DNA of 64,000 nucleotides from assembly GCA_009760855.2 (NCBI GenBank), contig WPIO01000145.1, positions 213,001 through 277,000 of the forward strand, read 5' to 3'. The notes under the pieces are model-generated. The model was not told where the DNA came from. It ran no database searches and saw only the letters and a program-made list of their open reading frames with translations. This DNA comes from Cristatella mucedo. Its lineage: Eukaryota; Bryozoa; Phylactolaemata; Cristatellidae. Below, one piece after another: positions 23,345 through 37,669 of this stretch. Within the stretch, counting starts at the first letter, position 1. Each line of letters opens with the position of its first letter. A program made the position numbers and the translations under genes.

Positions 23345-23645
23345 TATTGCAAGCAGTTACCGTAGTCCATAATGAGTTTCAGACTTTCGGTGCGTACGAA
23401 CTGAAGGATCGATTGTTAAAAGACTTTATTTTAGTCCGAGGGACAGCTAGATGATTAGATTCACAGAGAAGCGGGTAAACGCGAGCTCGCAGAACAAGGA
23501 ACATAGAAGTCATAGCATAGCATAACATAGAAGTCATAGCCAGTGAAGTTACGTAGGGATCAGTCCACACTGAGGATTTGGAAATCACTTCGTTGCAACC
23601 AGATGTGGAGCCGGCCATTCAAACGACTCAGTAAGAAGTGAAACC
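23345..23645 (-). pseudogene. CR1/L2-like LINE (family 1) C-terminal fragment
   Basis: The minus strand encodes LCESNHLAVPRTKIKSFNNR followed by SFSSYAPKV, the C-terminal signature of LINE family 1. It contains a local duplication of a CATAGAAGTCATAGC word near 23505-23535. Confidence 0.7.
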
Positions 23646-24109
23646 AAGTGGCAGCTGTGGCAGCTATTGGTAACAGACTAGGATATCCGCTGGCTTAGAC
23701 ACCGATTGCAGATGATAGAGGCTCGGGCAGATATTTGAGAATAAAGGGAATTGCAATAACCTAGAGGCGAAGTCACAATAATGCATGAACAAGTTTGGCT
23801 TTCGTATTTCAATCTAAGAAAGCCACGATTTTAGTTATCCCTAGCTGAAAGTACTTAGACTTGAAAGTAGAAGGAAAGTGCTCATCTAGTGACAAATTCT
23901 ACGAAATATTGGGTATAAGCTATGGGCGAAGATAAAGGGAGTGATTAAGTGAACCAGTCACGATGGTTAGGTCAGTCAATTTTCGGGTGACCCAAGGTTT
24001 GTCTATAACTCTTAGGCATGTATAATCATTTTTAAGCTGAAAGAAGCTCGTAGCCACCCAAGATACAATTACGTTGATGTGTGCAGCGATGGACTCGAAG
24101 GGCTAATAA
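23646..24109. other. Unassigned repeat-like sequence
   Basis: Sequence next to the LINE fragment could be a further diverged part of a reverse-transcriptase element on the minus strand, but I cannot confirm a motif. Confidence 0.25.
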
Positions 24110-24315
24110 CTAAAATACATAATACATAATATAGTATAATATATTAACTATATATATATATATAATATAATATAATAATAATAATAATATTTAGCCCTTT
24201 GCGGCTAAAAGGGCTAAAGAGCTAATAATATAAATATAATTATACACACATACACACATACATACATACATACATACATACATACATACATACATACATA
24301 CATACATACATACAT
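24110..24315. repeat. TA-rich tract and (CATA)n tetranucleotide array
   Basis: ATAATA and TATA-rich sequence (24110-24245) surrounds a short inverted repeat (TAGCCCTTTGCGGCTAAAAGGGCTA, written here only as 24192-24216) and leads into ACATACATA repeats at about 24250-24315. Confidence 0.85.
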
Positions 24316-24754
24316 CGGTATACGTATCCTCTCAGTACGCATAGTGTCTCTATGTGCATATATACCTCTAAAATCGGTCATTTGTTTTGCCGGACTCGAG
24401 GCTTAACGCTTCTAACTTACGCAAACCTAACTTTTCGAACCCGTACGGTCAAGGAAGTTTTGCTTTTCCATAAAAAGCGAAACAAAACGGAATCCTACCC
24501 GCCCGCGAAAACTTAATATGCGTTACTCGCAGTACAATCTACTCGGAAAGCTACATCAGTATTTGATCAGTATCGGTAAATGATAGGGATGAGCTACATT
24601 AATAAGGCACAACTTTTGCAGGGTTCTCTGACGCGAAACCCTGAATTCTGAGTTAAAATCTGACCTGATTCAGTGCACTTCACTTTCGGACAGGCTCGAG
24701 TTACTACTAACTGGCGAGAAGTTGGGAGACCGTAAGTGCAGCCACTACTTCTCG

Positions 24755-26050
24755 CCACCTTCACCGCCTCCTTCGCCCGAAGGCTGGTTCTCCATTACGG
24801 TTTTTTCATGAACCTGGCTAGCTCACCGAGCTTATAACCAAAAAATGCCGATCGTGGTTGGTTCAGCCACCTCGAAGACGGAGAACGACGCCTTCTCGAC
24901 GCCTTCGCGGCAGAGAGCCTCCCTGCTCTGGGTGAGAGGCCCAACGACCTGCAACCAGCCCCACGTTAACCGCACGAAACCCATCAAGATCTTCGTTGAA
25001 CCTAATAGTCCAATGCCGCCGGAATTCCCTCCGCAATTACGAACACAAGAGCTGTCGGCAAGCAGACGACGACCAATCGTGCATCTACTACCAAACATTT
25101 GGGCAGAAGGCTCGCATGTGCTACTACCCACGTACTCCGCGATACGTATTGTGGCATTATCACGCTTGCACAGTTTGTTCGTGCGCAGCCCCCTTTGGTA
25201 CGCCGCAGACAGACTATCCGATTTGCATTTCCTTGTTGACTCTTGGGTCGAAATCAGTGCACCTCCAGCTGGCGCTGCCGCCTCCTCATAGGACCGCAAA
25301 GTCGTCTATGCGCAGCTAAAGGCATGCCGATTGCTTCCTGCGGTCGCCGGCCTTTAAAAGGTGAATTTTGGCCTCGTACGGATCTTAACTTGACGTTTTA
25401 CCATGGCCGGGAACCATTGCACCAGTGCTGGTGACGGTTTTCCTGCCCACTTTAACTTGATAATTGACGTCGCAGCAAAATCCCTTCGTTTCGCCCTTAG
25501 GTCTGTACCTAACGCAGCCAAGCCCGAGGCTGCAAGCCTCTCCTACTACGACAAACACAGGTTTTCTAAACTTCCAACCTGTACGATTTGACGCTACTAC
25601 GGTCAGACGCTAAGTTGCTGTTATTAGAAGCTAAGATACTTGGTTAGATGCTAAGATGCTGCTGTTAGACGCGAAGCCACGGGGTCAGACGCTAAGCAGC
25701 TGGTGTTAGACGCTAAGCCAGGACACTCAGGTCACACACAGGTTACAACTCATTAGTGGGCCACCCGTTGGGAGGCTAACGCGATGCCTGACTCCTATCA
25801 AACTTCGTACCGTCAAGGCCGAGTGTGACGACCTCCTAAAATCCGGGATATTCTAAAATTCCAACAGTAAATAGGTCGCACGTGGTACCAAGCCTGACGG
25901 CACTGGGCGCACCTGTTAGGATTACTTACCCTTAACGATATCGCTACACCGGATCCATTCCACCCCATTCCTCACATGCAGGAACTCACTGCGATACTAG
26001 CAGGGAAGCAAATTTTATAAAAGATCCTCCATCTGGGTCATGCATGGATG
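24755..26050 (+). pseudogene. Ty3/Gypsy-like gag-protease-RT relic
   Basis: The order is gag, protease, RT. The frame from 24996 gives CIYYQTFGQKARMCYYP (about 25070-25120), like the terminal Cys-rich segment of some Gypsy Gag proteins. The frame from 24845 gives DLHFLVDSWVEISAPPA (25223 onward), the aspartic protease site with DSG changed to DSW. From about 25780 frameshifted sequence reads KLRTVKAECDDLLKSG, later TKPDGTGR and DPFHPIPHMQ-like pieces, matching the N-terminal part of Gypsy reverse transcriptase. It carries many stops and frameshifts and is inactive. No flanking LTR is seen next to it. Confidence 0.7.
25588..25727. repeat. Degenerate tandem repeat of GTTAGACGCTAAG-type units
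   Basis: Six or more units resembling GTCAGACGCTAAG occur at intervals of about 15-25 bases inside the Gypsy relic, between its protease and RT parts. Confidence 0.6.
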
Positions 26051-26129
26051 ATAAATGAACTCACCCGTTCCTCCGCTTAAAGACGATTGGCGACAGAAGA
26101 TTTTGTTCTGCAGGTCCTAAACTGTGGAG

Positions 26130-26425
26130 TGCACATCAACAATCCTTAGGCGATGATAACAATCTCCTGCTGCCGACTGTGGCTTATCCTTTCCAGCCAT
26201 TCTTAGCTGCTACTTCCATGCTACTCACTACCTCAACTGCTCTCTTGACTCTGCTATGCTTCCCACTTTCTCTTCGTTGCTTGAGATGAAGTCTGTTGGC
26301 TCCCGAACGCGTACCAAAAGCCGGTTAGGCTTGAAGTGAGCAACTGAAAACTCTCTTGCATAACACATAGTCTTTGTGGCTTTCTAAGTTTACAGACGGA
26401 GATAGATTATATTACATTACATAAT
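26130..26425 (+). pseudogene. CR1/L2-like LINE (family 2) 3' end
   Basis: The sense sequence corresponds to the reverse complement of 45845-46190. It has CTTCCACTTTCTCTTCG-like coding end, GAAGTCTGTTGGCTCCCGAA, and the 3' UTR with TTTGTGGCTTTCTAAG, then ACAGACGGAGATAGATTATA. It lies immediately 3' of the Gypsy relic. Confidence 0.75.
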
Positions 26426-26892
26426 GACTACGAACCGTGTTTCCCAACAAATAAGACCTACACTGAATAACCTACACGGAAACAAACCCCAGCATGCTAA
26501 TCATGCAGAGTAAATGTAAGGCCTAACATGATAGTAAGCCTAGCGGAAGCTTCTTTGTGCAGCTAAATAACCGTTGCAGCGCACTTCGCTGAGTGCGGTC
26601 ACGTGCTACCCAGCGGCAAAGGGGTACTAAGAGAAGTGAACGGAAGCAGCCGGGACACACAGCTCAGGATCGAAGTACGGTATGTGTAGTGGCGAGTGCT
26701 CTTTTGTTCCAAATGCTGACCCCACTGAAACCAATGATTTTGGAGATATGTTGTAGTTGTCAGGTGACAAATGGTGGCTCTGTGTCATGTAGGTGCAACG
26801 TAGGGAAAATACACTCCCCACGTAATATAGTGCCACCGCATTACGGTACGTGTGTTCACTTACGTGGCATGTTCTGTATAGTTTGGGAGCTA
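26426..26892. other. Intergenic stretch
   Basis: Nothing is recognised. Long open frames that span 26593-27549 and its complement are created by the tetranucleotide array that follows. Confidence 0.5.
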
Positions 26893-27478
<586 letters not shown>

Positions 27479-27489
27479 CACACATATAT

Positions 27490-27920
27490 ATATATGTATA
27501 TAATGTGAGGGCGCACACATACGGAGAATGCATACCCCACATATCGTAATATGTGGGGGGCACATATGAAGGGATACGATATTGTGTGGGCGCAAATTTG
27601 TTTTCTGAGGGGGGGGCTGCAATAAAACGTTTTGCTGGAGGGCTGGGCGATTTCTACAGTAGACCTCTGGCAAAGTTGGGCAAACGAGACGAGTCTCTAA
27701 GGCTCTTAGTCTCTTAAGGCTCCAAGTCTCTTATCGTCTCGTCTTGTATCGTGTTACCTTTTTTGCTCGTCTTATTCTTGTCTCGTCTCTTGTTTGGTCT
27801 CTGGTAACTGTGGTTTTTGTTGCCTTGTTGCCACCGCGTCTCGTAAGTCTTCAATAATGATGCGGTATCACTTGATTCAATTGTAGATTAAACCAAAAAA
27901 TATTCTGACTTCCAGATAGG
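27490..27920. other. Stretch between the tetranucleotide array and the Tigger-type relic
   Basis: It holds a G-rich run at 27608-27616 and a GTCTC-rich stretch (27690-27845, many copies of GTCTCGTCT and CTTGTCTC words). It may contain the 5' end of the transposon whose coding region starts at about 27921, but I could not identify a TIR. Confidence 0.4.
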
Positions 27921-29318
<1,398 letters not shown>

Positions 29319-30404
29319 CTGTATTTGAATAAAAATAGATTTTTGTTTTATGAATTAAAACAGACTTCGTACATAAAAAATATCAGGTTTTTTACAGGAA
29401 TAAATATAAATCTTTTGCATAGTGACAATAAGAAATCCCTTGAAAATAAGCCTGAATGTGATTTGCGAAGGTGAAATTATTATTATTATAAGACAGACTG
29501 TCATTTTCGGGGAAACGCGAAATTATCTTACGTTGTTTATTTAACCGCTTTCCCAACTACCCTTTCCAGTTGCCCATGATATACTCAGTTTTATTCAAAC
29601 ACAAAACGCTTCCACTATTCCAAATCAGTTGGAAGAAGTAGACCTAGTTGAGCTGATTGGATTAAGAGGACTTAGGCAATCATACTACCCGGATGGCCAA
29701 TAATTGCACGAGTGCTGAAATAGAAATCTGAAAACAGCGTGACGATGCATTTGGCCGTACTAAGTGACGGTTAGATTTTATTATCAGAAGTTTCCCTAAA
29801 AGCTAGTGCAGCACCTTGTTCGTCTCAATAAGGGCTGATATGTTGCATGATGTTTTTTCTAGGTAAACAAGTCCTTCAAACGGCATATATACTGACTAGC
29901 GAGATAATAAATTTAAAAATCTGGATATTTCAGATGAAATAGTTGATACATTTAAAGTTCGTTCGGAAGATACCCAAGCCGCAGTCAGAGCTGTATAGTA
30001 TCAACGACGTAGCTCAATGAATTGGAATAGGATTACAAACTACAGGCTGCCGATTGAGCAACGTGCCCGCATGCACTTTTCTCTAGGCAGTGAGTTTTTA
30101 CTAATTAACTTTTGTACGCACTATATTGATTTCATCCCGCTTATATTTAAGTGATCGCAAGCGTGTATTGCAATGGTAAAGAATAAGAACCGTTTTATGC
30201 AGGAGGACGTAGGTAAATGTGCTTGAGACTGCCTAGTCACCATTTTCAAGATTACCGAAATTGCCATGAAGTAGACCGTCAGGGTGTGGATTGGAGAGCT
30301 CAATCGGAGCTCAATGGCCTGAGGATCAGTAGCTGGGCGAAGACACTACGTAGCTACACCTATAGCTGACGATGGTAAGAGAGCCGATGCTATACCAGTA
30401 GGTA
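29319..30404. other. AT-rich intergenic stretch
   Basis: Only short open frames are present, and no gene or known repeat is recognised. Confidence 0.5.
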
Positions 30405-30568
30405 ACTGGCACACTAGGTAAGGCGGTTGCTTTCACGACCTCGGTCCTGAGGTCGTGGGTTCGATTCCTGCTGTGGGTGGTTCTTTATCGCCACTGCAAG
30501 CGGTGGTGATAGCCGTAAAGGCTCTTCTGTCGCTATACAAAAAGAGGCTGTTTAATCAGCTAGTATTT
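30405..30568 (+). mobile_element. SINE-A copy (tRNA-derived)
   Basis: The A box TGGCACACTAGG is at 30407-30418 and the B box GGTTCGATTCC at 30458-30468, a spacing typical of tRNA genes. Between them an extended stem CACGACCTC/GAGGTCGTG replaces the normal anticodon arm. The non-tRNA body has GCAAGCGGTGGTGATAGCCG, then CTGTCGCTATACAAAAAGAG and GGCTGTTTAATCAGCTAG. Other copies are at 33795-33955, 37253-37425 and, on the minus strand, 50628-50805. Confidence 0.85.
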
Positions 30569-30699
30569 ATTCATTTATTTAACTAAAGTAGCCCTTGCTA
30601 GACAATCAGCTTTGTGGAGCTTCTTGAGTCTAGCAGTAGTCAGTTGACTGAGATGGTTGCAACCAGGCTGTCATATTGTACAACAGAACCAAAGTGGAT

Positions 30700-31550
30700 G
30701 CTGATGTAATGGAATTTATCTCCGTCTGTAAGTCCACAAAGCCATAAAAACTAAATGGGCGTTACGCAGGGGAGTATTATATAGCGCACTCACAGCCTAA
30801 GCGGCTTTCGGTAAGCATTCGGTAGCCAAAAGACTTCAGCTCACGCAACAAAGTGAAAGTGGGAAGCATAGCAGAGTCAGGAGAGCAGTTGAGGTAGTGA
30901 GTAGCTTGGAAGTAGCAACTCAGGACCACTGAAAAAGATGTGCCATAGTCGGCAGCAGGAGAGTAGTTGTTGCGTAAGAATTGTGGGAGCGAGTCCCACC
31001 GTCTAGGACCTGCAGAGCTAAAGCTTCTGTCGCCAATGGTCTTTAAGCTGAAGAATGGAACAGCGCGCGAAGAGGCTGAAACTGCTGCAGCAGTTCAGCT
31101 AGGTATGGGGAAGCCAAGCCGAGAGGGGCCTTGTGGGTCAGCGTAAGAACTTTGCTCTGTATCCGTAGATGAACCGGCAGCTATCCTAGCGCTTTTAGCA
31201 AAGGAGACACGTGGTCAAACCTCTGGGACTTGAAAACTAGCCTTGCAGCAATATTTGTAGCCAGCTTCACTGGCCTAGTTGCTTTCCTTGGTAGCCCAGG
31301 CAAAAAGGAATTAAAATAATCAAGCCGAGACAGAAATAGGGAGTTAGTTAAATTTTTTGAAAGCCACAGTAGAAGACAGCTCCTAATCTTAGATAGGGAT
31401 CGGACGTGATGGCAAGCTGTAGAAGCAGTTTTCTGAATGAAGATTTTAAAACTTGGGCAGCTGTCGAAACCACATGCACGTGAAAATTAATGAGTACATT
31501 GAAAAAAGAATGGAGAGAAAAATCAGCGTGTAGTGTTTCTGGATATTTCA
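30700..31550 (-). pseudogene. CR1/L2-like LINE (family 2), C-terminal region
   Basis: It runs parallel to 45850-46600 in the long copy (for example AACAAAGTGAAAGTGGGAAGC-like and TCTAGGACCTGCAGAGCTAA words), in minus orientation. The reading frame is broken by frameshifts. The 3' end, TATCTCCGTCTGTAAGTCCA on the + strand, matches the 3' ends at 26.4 kb and 45.9 kb. Confidence 0.8.
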
Positions 31551-32604
31551 TTCACGCGTGAGGACATTTGATGAAGCAGATAACGACGTAATCCGTACAG
31601 CCGTTTAAAAAGAGCATACGAAGCACACAGAGGATGTTGTCACGCGAGCACATCAGCTACTGCTGATACCACACTTTCAGCTGCAGCTAGCAAAACTGGT
31701 TGCTGTTGGAAGGCGGCGAATAGTGCTGAAGCTGCAGCTTTTGCATTGATGGTTGGAAATGAGGCCCTAGAGCTTGAGCGTTGCTGACCGGTATGGCAAT
31801 GCGCACACCGCCAGGCACGCGATCACCACAAGGACTCCATTCGGAGCTCAAGATGCCTGCCTCTACGGATACCTTCTACACTGCGACTACCTTTACCCGC
31901 AGGGTTAAAAAATGCTGAGGTTTGTATTCATCTATTTATTAAATAATTTGCGCGATGCATAGCACTGGTGTACCTTTTAATATGAACCCACATTTTAGAA
32001 TCTCCGAGTGTTTTTTAAGTATAGCTGTTGTATCTTGCAGATGTCATATCTTCAATAGTATCGAACCAATCAACTTGAAATTTGGAACTTGTGATTTTGT
32101 TTTCTTACACACCATTAATATTGTCTCCCTTTCTACTAGAATATACTGATTTTGAGAGACTAATTTTGATGAAAAACCGGCTGCATTTTGTCATGCTAAG
32201 CCGTCGTCGCCACACTAGTCACGTGTCTTAATTATGTAACAAGTTGGCTAAAAGTGATCAGATATACGTGAAATTTGAAGAACATGCTCCTTGACACGAG
32301 CTTCAAAGTTTTATTATCGTAAACCGAGTAATACGGAACTTAATTCTATCATTTACGTGCTTTAACGTCAACAGTTGTCTTCTGGTGTTTTCCTAACAGC
32401 GATCTTTGGTACCTGGCAAATTCTACAGCTTGACCAAAAGGGCTCCGATTGTCGTGAACTTTGGAATATGCATTTGGCGAACCTGGCTTTGAAATTCAAA
32501 CTACTCATATTTGTCTTGGGTTGGATAAGTATAGCTGCACATGTCCTTCACGTCCATGAATTTGATACTGCTGACACTACCAAAGTTTGACATGTCAACA
32601 ATTG
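31551..32604. other. Intergenic stretch, nothing recognised
   Basis: Mostly AT-rich unique-looking DNA; no gene or repeat is identified. Confidence 0.45.
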
Positions 32605-32765
32605 TTTTAATTTTATTTTTAATAATAATAATAAAAATGCTCTTGATAAAGCGCCCTCAGAGAACTCAATCTCTTCCTAGGCGCTTTACATTTGCAGCAA
32701 AGGGAAACGCGATTATAAAAGTTTTTACTCTAATGCCAAGCGTTATGCATCTTTTGAGGGTCATG
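32605..32765 (-). mobile_element. CR1/L2-like LINE family 1, 3' tail
   Basis: AATAATAATAATAAAAATGC is followed by TCTTGATAAAGCGCCCTCAG and AGAACTCAATCTCTTCCTAG, the antisense of the family tail, with a short part of the 3' UTR. Confidence 0.7.
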
Positions 32766-33064
32766 TGCAATCGTATGAAACTTTGCTGGTAATTACGGAA
32801 CACTGTTTTCTCTAACTTATATAAACACTTCAGGTGTGCAACGCTTATAGCGGCAATGGCAGCTGTATCGACGTTCGATTAAACAGGGAGGCTGGCTAGC
32901 TCGGGCCATCCGAGGCCAGAAAAATCGATTTAGACTCTTGCAGGTCTTTATAAAGTTAACATGCCAGCTATGGTTACACCAAAAGATAGGTTCTGTTACT
33001 CTAATTGTTCGTGCCAATTTGAATGGTGATCGTTTAATTAGTCTCTGAGACATAAAAATAAAAA

Positions 33065-33572
33065 ATGTGCTTTCAGGGAGCTAAATTTCATAGGATAGGG
33101 CATGCTCCCCATCCCTCCGCCATTCATTCACTGAAACTCCAGCCGCATGGCGGAAGGTACAGACTGAATTCAAAGTCCAGATTTCAGGTACAAGCGACAG
33201 GCCACGTAATAAGCAGTTTAAAAGTTCCAGTTCCTCAAGACCTCACGATAGCCAACTGAGTTCCCCAATATTTTCTGCTTGCAAAGCTCATTCGGGTCAG
33301 CTTTAAGACAGCTTTATGCAGGATTCGCAATAGCGATCGAGAGGTCGCAGATCGCAGAAAGAACTCTGCTTCACGTGCTCCAAGCGCGTCTCAAGCTCGC
33401 TGACAAATGGAGGGTCATTTCGTCGCGCATGCGACTTGCAAAAGTCGCAGACCAGGTTAATGGGCTGCTACTAAGCAATCTGTTCCAGGATGCAGTTCTG
33501 TTTGGTCTGAGGGCTGTTATTAAAGATGAAGAGCTAGCTGATACGTTTGCAGCTGATGCCCTCTGCCGATGA
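33065..33572 (+). CDS. Unrecognised open segment
   Basis: Two frames, 33065-33259 and 33279-33572, are open. The second encodes a helical-looking stretch with LHVLQARLKLADKW, MRLAKVADQVNGLLL and LFQDAVLFGLRAVIKDEEL. The amphipathic Leu, Ala and charged pattern looks coding, but I recognise no family and see no ATG at its start. It may be an exon or an old element remnant. Confidence 0.2.
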
Positions 33573-33794
33573 CAACTTTAACCACCAGTTGCTGTTCATG
33601 AGCGCGACAACTTTCCACGTCACGTGCCACTAAGGTAAAGTGCTCGCCAAAGTGTCAAAGGTCCAGGAATATTTCCTTTCTGAGGATGTCTCGAATCACT
33701 CTGGAGGGGTCAAGATTTTCTCTTCTCTTCTTGTGAAGCTTGTACCCGGCCGTTCAAGAAGCCTCGCCTTTCCTAACGTTTTAGGTCTAGGTAG

Positions 33795-33955
33795 GTAGTG
33801 TCCTGGGGTACGGTACCAGCTCTTCACGATGCGGGTAGTAGATTCGAGTCCTGTAGTGATGGATCCTATATTAATTAACCACTGCAAGCGGTGGAGATAG
33901 CCGTTAAGAATTTTCTTCCGCTTTATAAATGAGGCTGTTAAATCAGCCAAAGTTT
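33795..33955 (+). mobile_element. SINE-A copy, diverged
   Basis: The B-box region AGATTCGAGTCCT is at about 33840-33852. It is followed by the body GCAAGCGGTGGAGATAGCCG and GAGGCTGTTAAATCAGCC. The A box is degraded. Confidence 0.7.
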
Positions 33956-34439
33956 TCTAGCTAAGAAGAAAGAGCAGGAGAAGAAAGCCATTTCCGCTGT
34001 AAGTTAGGCTCAATAAATACTCTCCGCTATCAATTCTCTGGCTCTGATAATTAAGGTTGTCAAGAATCGTGCAGAAGTGATTTTGTTTAGTGTAAGATAA
34101 TCTTGAGGTATGGAATGCAGCAAAATGGTGCACGTATTCAGGGGTAGCAGTTCTGCTGTAGGATTTCTGGCTAGAGCGACAGGGAGGATTTTCACATGGG
34201 ACTAAAAGGGGCGTCTGTGAAGCTCCAAAGGTGTACTTTTATCCTACTGTACTTGCTTGGACCCAACTTTAATCCTAAGAAACTTTGATGATTTGTCAGG
34301 TGAAGAGTTGGTAGCAACCGACGTCAGCAGGATAGGACCTTGCCGGCATAATTCTGTAGAGGCACTGCACACGAAATAGACTTGCTAATAAATCGTGAAC
34401 GAAAATTATGTCGTAATATGCACTTGGTAATACAAATAA
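33956..34439. other. Intergenic stretch
   Basis: Nothing is recognised between the SINE-A copy and the LINE tail. Confidence 0.45.
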
Positions 34440-35900
34440 TAATATTAATACATTTGATAAAGCACTCACGCATAACTCAATTTCTTTCTAGGGGGGCTAC
34501 AGAGGAGATACGATCGAATGGTGAGTGGTATCATGCTTGATAAACAACATGAATAACATGGTTAGGGGTTACGTCCACAGGGTCAGCATACAAGTGTGTT
34601 TAGTGGCAGCATGCACGGTGTCAGCACGCATAAGTACATGAAGGACGAATCACAGGGACCCATTAAATGCTGTCATAAATAGGTGTGTTTTTAATTTCAT
34701 TTTAACTGTGGTCAAGTCACGGGATGTCGTGACTCAAGTCGGGAGTGAGTTTCAGGATTTGGGAACATACGTTGCAAAGGCACGGTCTCCAAAGGATTTG
34801 AGGTTTGTACGAGGTATAAGTAAACATTGAGATTCCAAAAAGTGGGTGGTACGAGGCTTAGCCTGGTGGGGGAGTAGATCTGCTAGGTAATATGGAGCCA
34901 AAGAATGAAGGTATCTATAAATGTGAGCAACAAAACCTTGAAGTCGATCCATTGCTTGACTGGTAGCCAGTGCAGGTTGGCGAGAAGTGGTGTGATGTCG
35001 CAACTGCGACGCTCATGACAGACAAGCCTCGCTGCAGATTTTTGCACCAGCTGTAAGCGCCTGATTGCACATGCCGGTAGACCAGCAAGCAGTGAGTTAC
35101 AGAAACCAAGATGGTATGGCACAAATGCATGGACCAACTTGGATATGGTATCCCTGTCGAAAAACGCCCGAATTTAGTAATTTTATGTAGACGAAAGTCG
35201 GCAGACGTGATTGTGAAGCTGGTGTGGTCTTCTAACAAAAGGTCACTTAACATGGAACAAGGAACAATACACCTAGATTTGGTGCAGATTCAACAGGGTA
35301 TATGCTGGCAGAGCCGACTTTGGGCGTTATACTTTCCTATTTCTTAATCGCTCTTGGTTTGCCCATAAATAGTAAGTTAGTTTAATCATCATTCAATTTA
35401 AGAAAGTTTGCTGCCATCCATGTGCGGATGTCATCAATACATGCAGAAAGGAAGTTGAGAGAATTCGACGTGCTCGAAGGCTGAGTGGGATCAAAGCAAA
35501 GGTACAACTGATTGTCATCTGCATAGAAGTGGAAGCCTAGGTTGGGCTTGGCAATTATATCGGCTAGAGGGAGAGTATAAACCGTGAAAAGAACAGGACC
35601 TACCATGGAGCACCGAGGTAATCCATACTTCAGAGGTACCTTGAATGATCTTTGTCCATTCACGTCAATACTCTCGAGTCTCCCACTGAGATAGGACCTG
35701 AACCATTGCAGAGCAGTGCCAGTGATGCCCAGGCGAGATGAGAGGCATCCTAGAAAAACTTTGTGATCGATAGTATCAAAAGCTGCCGAAAGATCGAGCA
35801 AAACAAGCAGAGATACTCTACCTGTCTGCATTCCTAAGTAGGTCGTTGTACACCAAAGCAATGCTGATTCTGTTTAGTGATTACCTCTAAAGCTAGACTG
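34440..35900 (-). pseudogene. CR1/L2-like LINE (family 1): RT, C-terminal region and 3' UTR
   Basis: The minus strand carries from 35861 down a 159-codon frame with LDLSAAFDTIDH, GLPRCSMVGPVLFTVYTLPL (usual motif PQGS replaced by PRCS), FYADDNQLYL with the catalytic YADD, and DDIRTWMAANFLKLNDD. Frameshifted C-terminal pieces follow at 35253-34752 (FCNSLLAGLPACAIRRL, LANLHWLPVKQW, FGDRAFATYVPKS). The 3' UTR and AAT-rich tail at 34440-34700 match 4094-4424. It is 5'-truncated and inactive. Confidence 0.85.
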
Positions 35901-37094
35901 GAACTTACTAGCAAGTCTTGAAGTATCAATATATAAGTTCAGCTGGTCAGCCTCGGCTCATTCTAGTGTCTTTGATAGGAATGGTAAAAAGGGAGACTAG
36001 GCAGCAGTGGCTCAAGTTCTCTGGGTCTAGTGTCGCTTGGTGATCTGTAGTTATTGTTAAACTTTCATATGCATGTTTTGAAACCTTCTATAACTTTGCG
36101 GTCAATAATAATGCCTTTACCATCTGCTGGGTTGACACTATCCCGCACACCACCACTTCAGATGGGCTAGATACTCTAGCCACCCGTTCTGTTTTGAAGC
36201 AGCTCTAGCGATTTGGGTTTTTAGTAGGAGTCGATTAATTGTGGGCCAGGAAGATTTTTCTTGCGCTTTGCAAAGAAACGATGGAGCCGCATTCACTTCC
36301 CTTGAAAGGGTTTAAACGACGCCCCCCTCATACAGCTTGGAGCCTCGGATAGCGGCAGTGCATTACTTCAGACTTCGAAGTAACAATGAATAGTATCGAG
36401 CTCGATGATTTCCTACAGATTTCTGAATGTTAAAAATTCAAAATGCAGATTAAAATATTCCCTAATTTCGAACAGTGATTGTCATGCTATTGCAAGTAGC
36501 GACCTAGAGACTTCGCAACCTACTTCTAACTCTCTAATGATGCTCTCTTGAAGCTTTCTTTATAGCTCTATGGTTTTCGATCGTAGCTAACCGCGGAATT
36601 AACTAGTAGTAGTTAAGACCGCAAGTGACTGTTAAATGTGCCAACTACTCATGCACTTCTAAAATGAAGGGCACCATAATAAAATCGATCATACAATGTA
36701 GACCACCACGAGCTTGCAGCTGGACGATGAGAGTGCGATGGTCTATTTGGTGATGTTCTGGTGCGACCTTAATCGTGTTCTCTTAATTTTAGCGTCTTCT
36801 TTGATAACTGCTTAAAGTTTGAAAGATGCATTCATAAAGATTACCAGTTGTACAAATAGTCCTAACGTGCGGTCGGTGTCTGAGGTTATAAGACGTCTAC
36901 CGAGTGGCTCGCAAAACATCCCAATAGCTTCATGGTTTTTTCTAGGCTGTATTTTTGCTGTTCACCTTTGGCTGCAATACCGAAAAAAGCAAAATACAAC
37001 TTGTAAGCTAGTGATAAATATGGATGCAAGGTTAGCCAAAATGATCACTCAGAGGTTCAGCTTATGTGTCTTTGTCACCGAAGGGGCTTTTAAT
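35901..37094. other. Intergenic stretch
   Basis: Up to about 36060 the sequence may still be diverged LINE. The remainder shows nothing recognisable. Confidence 0.4.
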
Positions 37095-37252
37095 GAATTA
37101 TGTTCAATAAGCGAGTACCGAGCCAAATTCTTACTCTGACTCACAAGGCTCACCAGGGCTTGGTTCCTTTATACCCGCCTGAATTGCTGAAACAGTTACA
37201 GCCTCCTTGTAATCTCGGGCCCTCCATAGACACAATAGACTATCGGTTATTG
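37095..37252 (+). pseudogene. CR1/L2-like LINE (family 2) short fragment
   Basis: The + strand reads QILTLTHKAHQGLVPLYPPE and LLKQLQPPCNLGPSIDTID, equivalent to LTHKARRGLAPSYLAELLHQ in the copy at 45.9-47.3 kb. A SINE-A copy begins directly at its 3' end. Confidence 0.7.
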
Positions 37253-37425
37253 GTGAGCCATGATGGCACACTAGGTAAGGCGGTTGCATTTCACGACCTC
37301 TCTTCCGAGGTCGTGGGTTCGAATCTTGCGGTAAAATATTTTTTATTGCCGTTGCAAGCGGCGGTGATAACCGTAAAAGCTTGTCTGTCGCTAAAAAAAA
37401 GAGGCTGTTGAATTAGCTGGTGTAT
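37253..37425 (+). mobile_element. SINE-A copy
   Basis: GATGGCACACTAGGTAAGGC contains the A box, and GGGTTCGAATCTT the B box. The CACGACCTC/GAGGTCGTG stem is intact, and the body with AAGCGGCGGTGATAACCG and GAGGCTGTTGAATTAGCTGG follows. Confidence 0.85.
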
Positions 37426-37669
37426 TTTCTTGCATTTCTGCATTAAAAGCCGTTGGCGCCAGAAGGCATTTGCTCTGCAAGTCCTTGACTGAGGAATTCG
37501 CTTCTCTAGTCTTTCGGTAAATTGGCGCACCTCCCCTTGTCAAGCAATTGCTGCAAAATAGCTCCACCACAGAAGAAATGCGAAAACACTATCTAGCAGG
37601 CATTTCGATTCAAGAAAGTTTTACTAACTGTAGTACAGGTGCAAGGTAGCTATCATACAAACTGGTCTA

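Noticed and set aside
30405-30480. Apparent tRNA gene with good A and B boxes
   Set aside because: The anticodon arm is replaced by a 9-bp stem, and the same sequence recurs with a common non-tRNA body at three other loci, so it is a SINE.
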